Source: Perspicuibacillus lycopersici (GTDB lineage: Bacteria; Bacillota; Bacilli; Bacillales; Caldibacillaceae). From it: a stretch of DNA of 64,000 bases. Below the pieces are notes generated by a model, which saw only the letters and a list, made by a program, of their open reading frames with translations, did no database searches and was not told where the DNA came from. Where the stretch lies: NCBI RefSeq assembly GCF_025660475.1, contig NZ_JAOUSF010000007.1, forward strand, positions 1 through 64,000, read 5' to 3'. Positions 15,960 through 24,890 of this stretch are shown piece after piece. Position 1 is the stretch's first letter; each line of letters starts with the position of its first letter. A program made the position numbers and the translations under genes.

Positions 15960-17366
15960 TTAAAACCAATTGGTATGGAACACGCCATCTTTATCTTTCC
16001 TTTGGTACGTATGTGCACCGAAATAGTCACGTTGTGCTTGGATTAGATTTGCAGCCAAGTCTTCTGAACGGTAGCTATCAAAGTACGCAATTGCACTAGC
16101 AAAGGTAGGAACCGGAATACCATTTTTAATCGCAATAGAAACTACTTCACGTAATGCACTTTGATATTCTTCGACAATTCCTTTGAAATAAGGATCCAAT
16201 AATAGATTCGCAATTTCTGGATCACGATCATATGCATCTTTAATTTTTTGTAGGAATTGTGCACGAATAATACATCCTCCGCGCCAAATCATAGAAATTT
16301 CACCGTAGTTTAAATTCCAATCGTATTCAGCAGATGCTGCACGCATTTGTGCAAATCCTTGTGCATAGGAACAAATTTTACTCATATACAATGCTTTTCT
16401 TACTGCTTCAATTAATTCTGCTTTATTGCCAGTATAGCTTTCTGTTTTCGGACCTGATAACAGCTTGCTTGCTTTCACACGTTCATCCTTCAAGGCAGAA
16501 ATAAAGCGTGCAAATACTGATTCGGTAATAAGTGGAAGTGGAACACCTAAATCAAGCGCATTTTTGCTTGTCCATTTTCCAGTTCCTTTTTGACCAGCAG
16601 AGTCTAAAATAACATCAACAAGCGGTTTCCCTGTTTCTTCATCCATTTTCGTGAAAATATCTGCTGTAATTTCAATTAAATAGCTATCTAGCTCCCCTTT
16701 ATTCCATTCAGAGAACACTTCGTGAAGCTCTTTTGCATCTAATCCGAGAACATTTTTCAAAATGAAATAAGCTTCTGATATTAATTGCATGTCTCCATAT
16801 TCAATTCCGTTATGTACCATTTTCACATAATGACCAGCACCATTTGGTCCGATGTATGTAACACATGGTTCGCCATTTACTTTTGCAGAAATAGCTTCAA
16901 AGATTGGAGCAACTAGCTCATATGCTTCTTTTTGTCCACCAGGCATCATGGAAGGTCCTTTTAATGCTCCTTCTTCTCCACCAGATACACCAGTACCGAT
17001 GAAATGAATTCCTGTTTGATCTAATTCCTTATTACGGCGTATTGTATCTTCAAATAATGTGTTACCACCGTCGATTAAAATATCGCCCTTTTCCAAGTAT
17101 GGCTTTAATGATTCGATGGTTGCATCTGTAGCGGCACCTGCTTTTACCATCAATAAAATTTTTCGTGGTTTTTCTAAAGAGTTTACAAATTCTTCAATGC
17201 TATAGCCAGCAACGAAATTTTTACCCTTTGCTTCATTTTCCATAAATTCCTTTGTTTTTTCAGGGGAACGATTAAATACCGCCACACTATATCCTCTGCT
17301 TTCAATATTTAACGCAAGGTTTTTCCCCATAACCGCTAAGCCGATAACGCCTATTTGTTGTGTCAT
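15960..17366 (-). CDS. gndA: 6-phosphogluconate dehydrogenase, decarboxylating (GndA type)
   Basis: 468 aa, oxidatively decarboxylates 6-phosphogluconate to ribulose 5-phosphate. N-terminal Rossmann motif [22 protein letters not shown] after strand 2 suggests NADP preference. The substrate-binding segment is [22 protein letters not shown], split here as [15 protein letters not shown] with catalytic Lys, and the C-terminal tail is GAHTYQRKD. The length is normal for the family. It lies 57 bp after uxaC in the same unit, giving the gluconokinase product a route onward. A second housekeeping copy elsewhere is likely but cannot be seen. Confidence 0.95.
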   Translation of the reverse strand: MTQQIGVIGLAVMGKNLALNIESRGYSVAVFNRSPEKTKEFMENEAKGKNFVAGYSIEEFVNSLEKPRKILLMVKAGAATDATIESLKPYLEKGDILIDGGNTLFEDTIRRNKELDQTGIHFIGTGVSGGEEGALKGPSMMPGGQKEAYELVAPIFEAISAKVNGEPCVTYIGPNGAGHYVKMVHNGIEYGDMQLISEAYFILKNVLGLDAKELHEVFSEWNKGELDSYLIEITADIFTKMDEETGKPLVDVILDSAGQKGTGKWTSKNALDLGVPLPLITESVFARFISALKDERVKASKLLSGPKTESYTGNKAELIEAVRKALYMSKICSYAQGFAQMRAASAEYDWNLNYGEISMIWRGGCIIRAQFLQKIKDAYDRDPEIANLLLDPYFKGIVEEYQSALREVVSIAIKNGIPVPTFASAIAYFDSYRSEDLAANLIQAQRDYFGAHTYQRKDKDGVFHTNWF

Positions 17367-17423
17367 GTTGTTTGTTCAATTCCTTCCTACTTAATATATT
17401 TTCTTCCATCTACTGGAACCCCA

Positions 17424-18839
17424 TTAAATGGAAAAATAATTTTTAGCATTTTCATAACAAATACGTCTAATGTACTTCCCTAACAATGCCTTATCATTCG
17501 GAACTTTACCTTCTTCAACCCAAGTTCCTAACAGATTACATAATATCCTTCTGAAATACTCATGTCTAGGGAAAGATAGAAAACTTCTGGAATCTGTTAA
17601 CATTCCAACAAAATTACTAATCAATCCAATGTTCGCGAGGATTTTCATTTGGTCTTCCATACCATCAATTGTATCATTAAACCACCAAGCCGTCCCAAAC
17701 TGAACTTTACCCGGGATTTCGGCGCTTTGGAAATTACCTGCCATTGCAGCTAATACATGATAATCTCTAGAGTTCACACTATATAAAATAGTTTTCGGTA
17801 ATTTATTTTCACTTTCTAGTGTATCCAAAAATTTGGATAATTTATCTGCTATTAATACATCACCTATCGAATCATAGCCTGCGTCAGGACCTAACAATTG
17901 ATACATCCGGGTATTATTATTTCTTGTTGCACCTAAATGGAATTGCATTGCCCACCCTTTTTCGGCATATAGCTCTCCGAGTGTAAGCAATGTATATGTT
18001 TTAAATTGTTCTACTTCTTTTGGCGATAGTATTTCCCCATTCAACCGCTTCTGGAAAATTACAGAGACTTCCTCTTTGGTAGCATTTTCGAAAAACATAA
18101 CACTAATACCATGATCAGAGCTTCTGCAGCCTAGTTCATCAAAATAATTGACACGACTTGCAAGCGCGTCAAGAAATGCTGGATAAGATCCAATCGATTG
18201 ATTTGTTATTTCTCCTAATTTTTCTACCCATGGGAGAAAATCTTCTTTTTCAATACTTAATCCCTTATCTGGTCGAAAGGATGGAGACACGTTAACGGAG
18301 AAGCCTTCCTTTTTCAATTTAATATGACTAGCTAAGTCATCTGTTGGATCATCCGTTGTTCCTACAAATTCTACCTTAAATTTTTCTAATATGGAACGAA
18401 CCTTTAATTCAGGTGTTGCCAACTTTTGATTGGCTTCCTTCCAAATTTTATCTGCACTCGCCTCATCTAACAATTCATCTATTTCAAAATAACGTAATAG
18501 CTCTAAGTGTGTCCAGTGATACAATGGATTTCCGAATGTATTCGGTATCGTTTTTGCCCATGCGATAAATTTTTCGTAATCGCTCTTTCCACCCGTTATG
18601 TATTCCTCTTCAATTCCGTTTGCTCTCATTGCTCGCCATTTATAATGATCCCCTGCTAGCCAAATTTCTGCTAAATTGGAATAGCTTTTATTCTCTAATA
18701 TTTCCTTTGGAATTAAGTGATTGTGATAATCAATAATTGGCAAACCCTTCGCAACATCATGATACAATTCTCTAGCAGTTTTATTATACAATAAAAAATC
18801 ATCGGTAATAAATGTTTTCAATTTGTTCTCCTCCAACAT
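17424..18839 (-). CDS. uxaC: uronate isomerase UxaC
   Basis: Amidohydrolase-superfamily uronate isomerase, 471 aa, converting D-glucuronate to D-fructuronate (and D-galacturonate to D-tagaturonate). The metal motif IIDYHNHL carries His39 and His41; typical blocks are YHWTHLELLRYF, GTTDDPTDDL, MQFHLGATRNNN and GMLTDSRSFLSFPRHEYFRR. Full length. Operator O3 lies 27 bp upstream of the start. It is the entry enzyme for the pathway inferred for this region; uxuA, kdgK and kdgA, the usual partners, are not in the window. Confidence 0.96.
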   Translation of the reverse strand: MLEENKLKTFITDDFLLYNKTARELYHDVAKGLPIIDYHNHLIPKEILENKSYSNLAEIWLAGDHYKWRAMRANGIEEEYITGGKSDYEKFIAWAKTIPNTFGNPLYHWTHLELLRYFEIDELLDEASADKIWKEANQKLATPELKVRSILEKFKVEFVGTTDDPTDDLASHIKLKKEGFSVNVSPSFRPDKGLSIEKEDFLPWVEKLGEITNQSIGSYPAFLDALASRVNYFDELGCRSSDHGISVMFFENATKEEVSVIFQKRLNGEILSPKEVEQFKTYTLLTLGELYAEKGWAMQFHLGATRNNNTRMYQLLGPDAGYDSIGDVLIADKLSKFLDTLESENKLPKTILYSVNSRDYHVLAAMAGNFQSAEIPGKVQFGTAWWFNDTIDGMEDQMKILANIGLISNFVGMLTDSRSFLSFPRHEYFRRILCNLLGTWVEEGKVPNDKALLGKYIRRICYENAKNYFSI

Positions 18840-18865
18840 ATGATAAAATATTGTCTAATTTTGTT

Positions 18866-18894
18866 CGTTAATTTGTTTGGTAAACAAATTAACG
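18866..18894. promoter_or_regulatory. ROK-repressor operator O3 (uxaC)
   Basis: Perfect 13-bp arms CGTTAATTTGTTT / AAACAAATTAACG around GGT. The core TTTGTTTGGTAAACAAA differs from O1 by one base. It lies between the Gfo/Idh gene and uxaC, supporting co-regulation of uxaC-gndA by the ROK protein. Confidence 0.78.
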
Positions 18895-18955
18895 TACTTG
18901 CAAAAGCCAACACATCTCCTTTTGTTTGACTTTTGCCTCTGTTTTCTTGATATGT

Positions 18956-20050
18956 TTATCTTTGATTAATCGCATGATGCCCGGAGACTACCATTGCCTT
19001 TTCCTGCGCAAGTAAGCACAATTCTGCTGCTTTAAATACATGCTTCTGGGACATTGCATTCTCCGTTCGATGGATGCAATCTAATATTAGCTGACCAAAA
19101 TAAGGGAAGCCTACTTTTCCACTGAGGTCAAAATATTGTTCGCCATCTTTGTTTACTAAAAATAAATGATCCCCAGTCTCTCCCCTAGCAACATCTATAT
19201 ACTTTCGAATTTCAATTGTACCTTCTGTTCCCGTTATAAAGGTTCTTCCATCTCCCCAAGTGCGTAATCCATCTGGTGTAAACCAATCGACTTTAAAAAA
19301 GAATGTTGCACCATTATCTCCAACGAGTGTTGCATCCCCATAATCCTCTAATTCTGGATACTCCGGATGATGATAATTTCCTACTTTACTATGTAGAATA
19401 GTAGCATCTGCACAATCTGCATAATATAAAAATTGTTCTATTTGATGACTACCAATATCACAAAGTATTCCACCGTATTTTTCTTTTATAAAAAACCAAT
19501 CCGGTCTGCTAGGAGCATTCAGGCGGTGTGGGCCAAAACCCGTAACTTGAATGACACGACCAATTGCCCCTTGTTTAATTAAGTCACCAGCAAACACTGC
19601 TGATTCAACATGAAGACGTTCACTAAAATACACCATATACTTTTTCCCTGTACGCTCCGCTACTGCCTTTGCTTCCTCTAATTGCTGCAATGTCGTAAAC
19701 GGTGTTTTATCTGTAAAATAATCCTTCCCTGCTTCCATCACTTGAATCCCTACGCTACTTCGCTCCGATGGTATAGCAGCTGCTGCTACTAATTTTACTT
19801 CTGGATCATTTAAAATCTCCGCTAAGGAAGCTGCAGGACGCACCGTTGGAAACGCTTTAATAAATTCCTTAACTCTTTCTGGATCTGCGTCATATACCCA
19901 TTTCAATGTAGCCCCCGCTTCTACTAAACCATTACACATGCCATAAATATGTCCATGATCTAAACAAGCTGCTGCTATCGTAAATTCCCTTGTTTTTACA
20001 ACCGGATTTGGCTTTCCTTTCGGAGCATACGTCATTCCATCCTTACTCAT
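18956..20050 (-). CDS. Gfo/Idh/MocA-family oxidoreductase
   Basis: 364 aa from ATG 20050 (AGGAGG, about 8-nt spacing; ATG 20089 upstream is not supported). The N-terminal Rossmann-like domain is atypical (ACLDHGHIYGMCNGL instead of GxGxxG), with VYDADPERV next, then DKTPFTT with the family's catalytic Lys. The C-terminal alpha/beta domain has GGILCDIGSHQIEQFLYY. Family members are NAD(P)-dependent sugar or sugar-acid dehydrogenases. It lies upstream of uxaC, so a preparatory or side reaction on a uronate or its glycoside is plausible, but the substrate cannot be stated. Confidence 0.83.
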   Translation of the reverse strand: MSKDGMTYAPKGKPNPVVKTREFTIAAACLDHGHIYGMCNGLVEAGATLKWVYDADPERVKEFIKAFPTVRPAASLAEILNDPEVKLVAAAAIPSERSSVGIQVMEAGKDYFTDKTPFTTLQQLEEAKAVAERTGKKYMVYFSERLHVESAVFAGDLIKQGAIGRVIQVTGFGPHRLNAPSRPDWFFIKEKYGGILCDIGSHQIEQFLYYADCADATILHSKVGNYHHPEYPELEDYGDATLVGDNGATFFFKVDWFTPDGLRTWGDGRTFITGTEGTIEIRKYIDVARGETGDHLFLVNKDGEQYFDLSGKVGFPYFGQLILDCIHRTENAMSQKHVFKAAELCLLAQEKAMVVSGHHAINQR

Positions 20051-20119
20051 CGAACATTCCTCCTGTTTGAAATGTACATTAAGAACCAATCTCTACTTTT
20101 ACCTCAATTTTAGCATAAT

Positions 20120-20139
20120 GAATCAAAATCTTTTGACTC
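20120..20139. promoter_or_regulatory. palindrome upstream of the Gfo/Idh gene, possible operator
   Basis: Near-perfect 20-bp palindrome GAATCAAAA-TC-TTTTGACTC, with one mismatched pair in 9-bp arms, about 70 bp before the Gfo/Idh start. It does not match the ROK operators. The rest of 20051-20300 holds no gene; it contains the spaced TTGACA/TATAAT pair listed separately. Confidence 0.35.
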
Positions 20140-20228
20140 ATCTTCTCCTCTTTTGTAATAAAATTGACTGAGAATGCTTTTTTTGTTTTGGGCATTGGTT
20201 GGTAGATACATGATAGTTAACCTGGTTT

Positions 20229-20260
20229 TTGACATTGAGGGAATAACACCCCCCTATAAT
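20229..20260 (+). promoter_or_regulatory. TTGACA and TATAAT with 20-bp spacing
   Basis: Perfect hexamers on the plus strand (20229-20234 and 20255-20260), but separated by 20 bp. Such spacing is typical of promoters activated by MerR-type regulators or inactive as sigma-A promoters. There is no plus-strand gene downstream. Confidence 0.3.
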
Positions 20261-20301
20261 GAAATTAGATTCCATTTTTATTCTTTCTAAAATAAACAGA
20301 T

Positions 20302-20336
20302 AAAAAAAGACCCCCAAAGCAAGAGCTTTGAGAGCC
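20302..20336 (-). terminator. rplM-rpsI terminator
   Basis: Minus-strand stem GGCTCTCAAAGC / GCTTTGGGGGTC (with G-U pairs), TCTT loop, then TTTTTTT, 15-50 nt beyond rpsI. Confidence 0.85.
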
Positions 20337-20352
20337 TTTTGAAAACGTAAAA

Positions 20353-20745
20353 TTAACGTTTTGAGAACTGAGGTGCACGACGAGCGCCTTTAAGACCGTA
20401 TTTCTTACGTTCTTTCATACGAGCGTCACGAGTTAATAATCCAGCACGTTTTAATGTTGGACGATATTCAGGATCAGCTTGTAATAATGCACGAGCAATA
20501 CCGTGACGGATAGCACCAGCTTGACCAGTGTAACCTCCACCACTAACATTTACTAATACATCATATCTTCCTACAGTTTCAGTTGCAACAAGTGGTTGTT
20601 TAACAACTTCACGTAATGCTGCAAAAGGAATGTAACTTTCGATATCACGATCATTGATAACGATTTTTCCGTCACCAGGTACTAAGCGAACACGTGCAAC
20701 AGAACTTTTACGACGACCAGTTCCGTAATATTGTACTTTAGCCAA
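20353..20745 (-). CDS. rpsI: 30S ribosomal protein S9
   Basis: 130 aa uS9. The basic C-terminal tail APQFSKR reaches the P-site tRNA in the ribosome. The conserved [10 protein letters not shown] and [25 protein letters not shown] segments are present. It follows rplM by 23 bp in the usual rplM-rpsI operon. Confidence 0.98.
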   Translation of the reverse strand: MAKVQYYGTGRRKSSVARVRLVPGDGKIVINDRDIESYIPFAALREVVKQPLVATETVGRYDVLVNVSGGGYTGQAGAIRHGIARALLQADPEYRPTLKRAGLLTRDARMKERKKYGLKGARRAPQFSKR

Positions 20746-20768
20746 AATATTTTCCCTCCTCTATTAGA

Positions 20769-21206
20769 TTAACCGCGTAACTCGTAGTTTTCCGGTTGTT
20801 GTGCTTGATGTGGATGTTCAGCTCCTGCATATACATGCAATTTCTTGAACATTTGACGTCCTAAAGAACCTTTTGGAAGCATACCTTTAATTGCAAGCTC
20901 CAACATTCTTTCAGGATAGTTTGTACGCATTTCATTAGCAGTTCTTACTTTTAAACCACCTGGATGTAAACTATGACGATAGTAAAGTTTGTCAGTTAGT
21001 TTTTTACCTGTTAATTCAATTTCAGAAGCATTTAAAATAATAACATGATCTCCAGTATCAACATTTGGTGTGAAAGTTGGTTTATGTTTACCGCGTAAGA
21101 TCGAAGCGACTTCAGAAGCTAAACGACCAAGCGTTTTGCCAGATGCATCGACAACATACCATTTGCGTTCAATTTCTTTTGGCTTTGCCATGTAAGTAGT
21201 ACGCAT
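20769..21206 (-). CDS. rplM: 50S ribosomal protein L13
   Basis: 145 aa uL13. The start MRTTYMAK matches the B. subtilis protein (MRTTPMA). [18 protein letters not shown] and [21 protein letters not shown] are typical. It is preceded by a leader of about 90 nt and a strong promoter. Confidence 0.98.
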   Translation of the reverse strand: MRTTYMAKPKEIERKWYVVDASGKTLGRLASEVASILRGKHKPTFTPNVDTGDHVIILNASEIELTGKKLTDKLYYRHSLHPGGLKVRTANEMRTNYPERMLELAIKGMLPKGSLGRQMFKKLHVYAGAEHPHQAQQPENYELRG

Positions 21207-21209
21207 TAA

Positions 21210-21295
21210 TTACCCTCCTAATTTCAATAAAGATTGTTTTATATCGTAACACAATAAGTTTCCGGGGCTTATCATGGATAAAAACAATGTACCAT
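21210..21295 (-). ncRNA. rplM leader, probable L13-leader autoregulatory RNA
   Basis: The 5' UTR of rplM between promoter and SD contains ATCCATGATAAGCCCCGGAA and a downstream part able to fold, resembling the L13 leader family of Firmicutes that lets L13 control its own operon. Assignment is from memory of that family; only the position and partial motif support it. Confidence 0.5.
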
Positions 21296-21300
21296 ATGAT

Positions 21301-21329
21301 ATGATAACTTTTTCAACCCCTTATGTCAA
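21301..21329 (-). promoter_or_regulatory. rplM promoter
   Basis: TTGACA (21324-21329), 17-bp spacer, TATCAT (21301-21306) on the minus strand. The remaining spacer up to truA (21330-21544) shows no gene and no clear terminator. Confidence 0.85.
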
Positions 21330-21544
21330 GGGAATGTTACACTCGGAAACGTTGTTATAACAAAAAAATAGCTAGAAAGTTTTCCCATCTTTTAATTTTT
21401 GGATTTCATTGGAAAATGTCACTAAGCATCTTCCAGACTGTAATGCCGATAGAATAAATTGGCAGAGCCATAACTCATTCAAGTACTCATTGCCTTCCTA
21501 TTGTCTCCATCGTATCTAAAGCTACATCTTTAAAACAGCTATAC

Positions 21545-22288
21545 TCAATAAAATACTTTCCACAAGTAAAGTCCGTGACCAGGAACTGTTTTTCCAGCTA
21601 AGGAACGGTCTCTTCCTTCGAGAATGGCTGGAATATTCTCAGGCTGTAATTTTCCTGCACCTACTTCTAGCATCGTTCCTACGATAATCCGAACCATGTT
21701 ATAGAGAAATCCATTTCCACGGATTTGAAAGACTAACTCTTCAGCTGTTTCTATAAGTGTAAAGCTTTCGATTGTACGAATATGATCTGTCACAGACGTT
21801 TTTGCAGAGCAGAAGCTTGTAAAATCATGGGTCCCTTCCAATATCTTCATAGCCTGTTTCATCTTTTCTAAGTTTAATGGAAATGGATAATGATACGTAT
21901 AATTTCGTAAAAAGGGATCGCGCTCTTTTTTTCTTAAAATTCGATAACGGTATTCTTTCCCATGGTTTGAGAACCGTGCATGAAAGTCATTTGCCACATA
22001 TTGTGCATGTAAAATGACAATATCCTCAGGGAGTAGCGCATTCAACGCCATTACCCAGCGGTCTTCTCCCATAAAAATACTACTATCAAAATGAAAGACT
22101 TGCCCCTTCGCATGGACATTTGCATCAGTTCTACCAGATGCATATATTTTTACCTGCTGATTTTTATGCATCTTCGCTAATACTTGCTCAATCTCCCCTT
22201 GAACCGTGCGTTTGTTTGGTTGTACTTGATACCCTTGAAAATGCGTTCCATCATATGCCACAATACATTTAATTCTTTTCAATTCCAT
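21545..22288 (-). CDS. truA: tRNA pseudouridine(38-40) synthase TruA
   Basis: 247 aa. The catalytic Asp is in SGRTDANVHAKGQV (about residues 52-65), with RYRI and FLYNMVRIIVGTMLEVG following, all family hallmarks. It modifies uridines 38-40 of tRNA anticodon stems. It follows the ecfA1-ecfA2-ecfT genes by 44 bp, as in B. subtilis. Confidence 0.97.
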   Translation of the reverse strand: MELKRIKCIVAYDGTHFQGYQVQPNKRTVQGEIEQVLAKMHKNQQVKIYASGRTDANVHAKGQVFHFDSSIFMGEDRWVMALNALLPEDIVILHAQYVANDFHARFSNHGKEYRYRILRKKERDPFLRNYTYHYPFPLNLEKMKQAMKILEGTHDFTSFCSAKTSVTDHIRTIESFTLIETAEELVFQIRGNGFLYNMVRIIVGTMLEVGAGKLQPENIPAILEGRDRSLAGKTVPGHGLYLWKVFY

Positions 22289-22332
22289 ACCCCATTTACT
22301 TCTATAGTTGGAATATATTCATCTTTATGATG

Positions 22333-23130
22333 CTATGAACGAAATACATACAATAATCCACCTAAAAGAATGACTAATAAAGCGGCAAGCGTATCCATGC
22401 CTTTCCACTTTAATAAGCGATATTTCGTTCTTCCTTCCCCTCCACGATAACCTCTAGCCTCCATCGCAATGGCTAGCTCCTCAGCACGTTTAAAGGCACT
22501 AATAAATAATGGAATTAATAGCGGGACAACCGATTGTGCACGTTTTTTTAGCGAGCCCTCAGAAAAATTTACTCCTCTAGCCATTTGTGCCTTCAAAATT
22601 TTATCCGTTTCATCCATTAACGTAGGTATGAATCGAAGGGCGATGGACATCATTAATGCCAATTCATGAACAGGAAACCGTAGTTTTTTTAAAGGGTTGA
22701 GCAAGCTCTCCATTCCATCTGTAATATCGATTGGACTTGTTGTTAATGTTAATAGTGAAGTAATTAGCACTAATAGGAAAAAACGTAATGAAATAAAAAT
22801 CGCTTGTTGTAAACCATGCTCATAAATTTTTATCCAACCAAACGTAAAAATAACGTCTCCTTCTCGTGTAAAGAAAATATGGAGAAAGAATGTAAATAAA
22901 ATTATCCAAAAAAGAAAACTTAGGCCATTTAATAAAAATTTTATTGGAATTTTTGATGCAAAAATGGAAGCAAACGTAAATAATACCAATATCCCATAGG
23001 TTAAAAGATTATTCGCTAAAAAGATGACGCCTATAAAGAGTGTAATTACCACTAGCTTTGCTCGAGGATCCATCCGATGGACAAATGATTCCATCGGTAG
23101 ATAACGGCCAAAGATCATTTTTTCCATCAT
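22333..23130 (-). CDS. ecfT: ECF transporter transmembrane component EcfT
   Basis: 265 aa membrane protein coupling the two ATPases to interchangeable vitamin/metal S-components. About five to six hydrophobic segments. Two Ala-Arg-Gly coupling motifs are visible: KAQMARGVNF and AMEARGYRGG. It overlaps the ecfA2 stop by 4 bp (ATGA), implying translational coupling. Confidence 0.96.
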   Translation of the reverse strand: MMEKMIFGRYLPMESFVHRMDPRAKLVVITLFIGVIFLANNLLTYGILVLFTFASIFASKIPIKFLLNGLSFLFWIILFTFFLHIFFTREGDVIFTFGWIKIYEHGLQQAIFISLRFFLLVLITSLLTLTTSPIDITDGMESLLNPLKKLRFPVHELALMMSIALRFIPTLMDETDKILKAQMARGVNFSEGSLKKRAQSVVPLLIPLFISAFKRAEELAIAMEARGYRGGEGRTKYRLLKWKGMDTLAALLVILLGGLLYVFRS

Positions 23131-23996
23131 AAGCCATTCCCCCGTTCAAAGAAATGTTGAATATTTTTCACCAAATCCTGCAAGGAAAGGCTAGGATCGG
23201 CTATTCTCTTGCCAATTTTTTCTTCCAGCTTTAATTGAAATCGAACCGTTTCTGGCACGTCTAATCCTAGATCTATTAATTCCTTAGGGTTAGAGAAAAT
23301 ATCATGTGGCGTCCCTTGTTTATAAACAGTGCCCTTATGCATCACGATGATATGATCTGCATATAAGGATGCATCCTCCATACTGTGGGTTACTAGCACA
23401 ATGGATATCCCCTGCTCCTTACGTAGCTTGTCAAACATGGTCATTATTTCTGTTCTACCACGTGGATCAAGACCTGCTGTGGGCTCATCTAAAACAAGTA
23501 CATTAGGATTCATTGCTAATACCCCTGCAATTGCAACACGACGCATTTGTCCACCAGATAGATCAAACGGCGATTTTTCTAATATGTCCTCCGATAGGCC
23601 AACTTGCAAAATTACCTCTTTTGCCTTCTTTTTTGCTTCCTCCATTGGCACACCAAAATTCATAGGACCGAAACAAATATCCTTTTCCACTGTTTCCTCA
23701 AACAGTTGATGTTCTGGAAACTGAAAAACGATACCAACACGCCGTCGAATTTCCCGCAATTTTTTCTGCTTCTTTTCTGAGGAAATGATTGTATCGCCAA
23801 TTTGGATTTCACCAGCAGTTGGCTGCAAGAGCCCATTGAGATGCTGGAGAAGTGTTGATTTTCCAGAGCCTGTATGACCAATTATCGCCGTATAGCTATT
23901 GGATGCAATGGAAACATTAATATCATAAATTGCACGGTGTTCAAAAGGTGTATTTGCTTGATATGTATAGGCTAAATTTTTTGTTGTAATTTCCAT
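23127..23996 (-). CDS. ecfA2: ECF transporter ATPase EcfA2
   Basis: 289 aa ABC ATPase: Walker A GHTGSGKST, Q-loop VFQFPEHQLFE, signature LSGGQMRR, Walker B VLVLDEPTAGLDP, switch His in VTHSMED. It overlaps ecfA1 by 25 bp. Forms the A1-A2-T energising module of group II ECF importers. Confidence 0.97.
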   Translation of the reverse strand: MEITTKNLAYTYQANTPFEHRAIYDINVSIASNSYTAIIGHTGSGKSTLLQHLNGLLQPTAGEIQIGDTIISSEKKQKKLREIRRRVGIVFQFPEHQLFEETVEKDICFGPMNFGVPMEEAKKKAKEVILQVGLSEDILEKSPFDLSGGQMRRVAIAGVLAMNPNVLVLDEPTAGLDPRGRTEIMTMFDKLRKEQGISIVLVTHSMEDASLYADHIIVMHKGTVYKQGTPHDIFSNPKELIDLGLDVPETVRFQLKLEEKIGKRIADPSLSLQDLVKNIQHFFERGNGL

Positions 23997-24820
23997 AAGT
24001 AATCCACCAACTTATCCTCTTGTAGCATTGAATCATCAATCCCGAACCCATGCTTAATTAACTGTTTTGCAAGTTTATGGGTAAAAGGAATATCTAATCC
24101 AAGTTCTACTAGTTTTTCATCTAATGCAAAAATATCTGTTGGATTCCCCGTATGAAAAACTTCTCCCTGGTTCATAATCATAATTCTATCTGCTCGAGCA
24201 GCTTCCTCTAAATCATGGGTAATCGAGATTATTGTAATATTATCTTCCTGTTTTAGCTGTCTAATCGTCTCTAATACTTCATTCCGACCTCTAGGATCAA
24301 GCATTGATGTAGCTTCATCCAAAATGATGATTCTCGGACGCAAAGCAAGCACGCTGGCTATTGCAACCCTTTGCTTTTGACCACCAGATAGATGGTGTGG
24401 CTCTTGATCAAGAAATTCACCCATATTTACTTTTTCTAAAGCATCTTGAACTCGAACAACCATTTCTTCCCTTGGAATGCCATGATTTTCTAAACCAAAA
24501 GCCACATCATCCTGTACAGTTGTCCCTACAAATTGATTATCAGGATTTTGAAATACCATCCCTACCATATCGCGTATATCCCAAACAGTATCATCACTAA
24601 GATTTATATCATTTATGTATACTGACCCTACTTCTGGAAAAAGAAGACCATTCATTAATTTAGCAATTGTCGATTTTCCAGAACCGTTATGACCAACAAT
24701 TGCTAGCCATTCTCCTTCATAAACCGAGAATTGTACATTCTTTAATGCCAATGGACTGTTTTCATCATATCGATAGGAAACATTTTGAAATTGAACAATC
24801 GATTTATTCATAATCTCCAT
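23972..24820 (-). CDS. ecfA1: ECF transporter ATPase EcfA1
   Basis: 282 aa ABC ATPase: Walker A GHNGSGKST, Q-loop VFQNPDNQFVG, signature LSGGQKQR, Walker B IIILDEATSMLDP with Ala in place of the usual Pro, and ITHDLEE. First gene of ecfA1-ecfA2-ecfT-truA. A long spacer with a repeat element separates it from rplQ. Confidence 0.97.
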   Translation of the reverse strand: MEIMNKSIVQFQNVSYRYDENSPLALKNVQFSVYEGEWLAIVGHNGSGKSTIAKLMNGLLFPEVGSVYINDINLSDDTVWDIRDMVGMVFQNPDNQFVGTTVQDDVAFGLENHGIPREEMVVRVQDALEKVNMGEFLDQEPHHLSGGQKQRVAIASVLALRPRIIILDEATSMLDPRGRNEVLETIRQLKQEDNITIISITHDLEEAARADRIMIMNQGEVFHTGNPTDIFALDEKLVELGLDIPFTHKLAKQLIKHGFGIDDSMLQEDKLVDYLWKLQQKI

Positions 24821-24890
24821 CCTTTTAGCTTAACATCAATAAAATAGCTTTCTCTTATGTACTATAGCATGTAGCTGGATATATGTTAAA

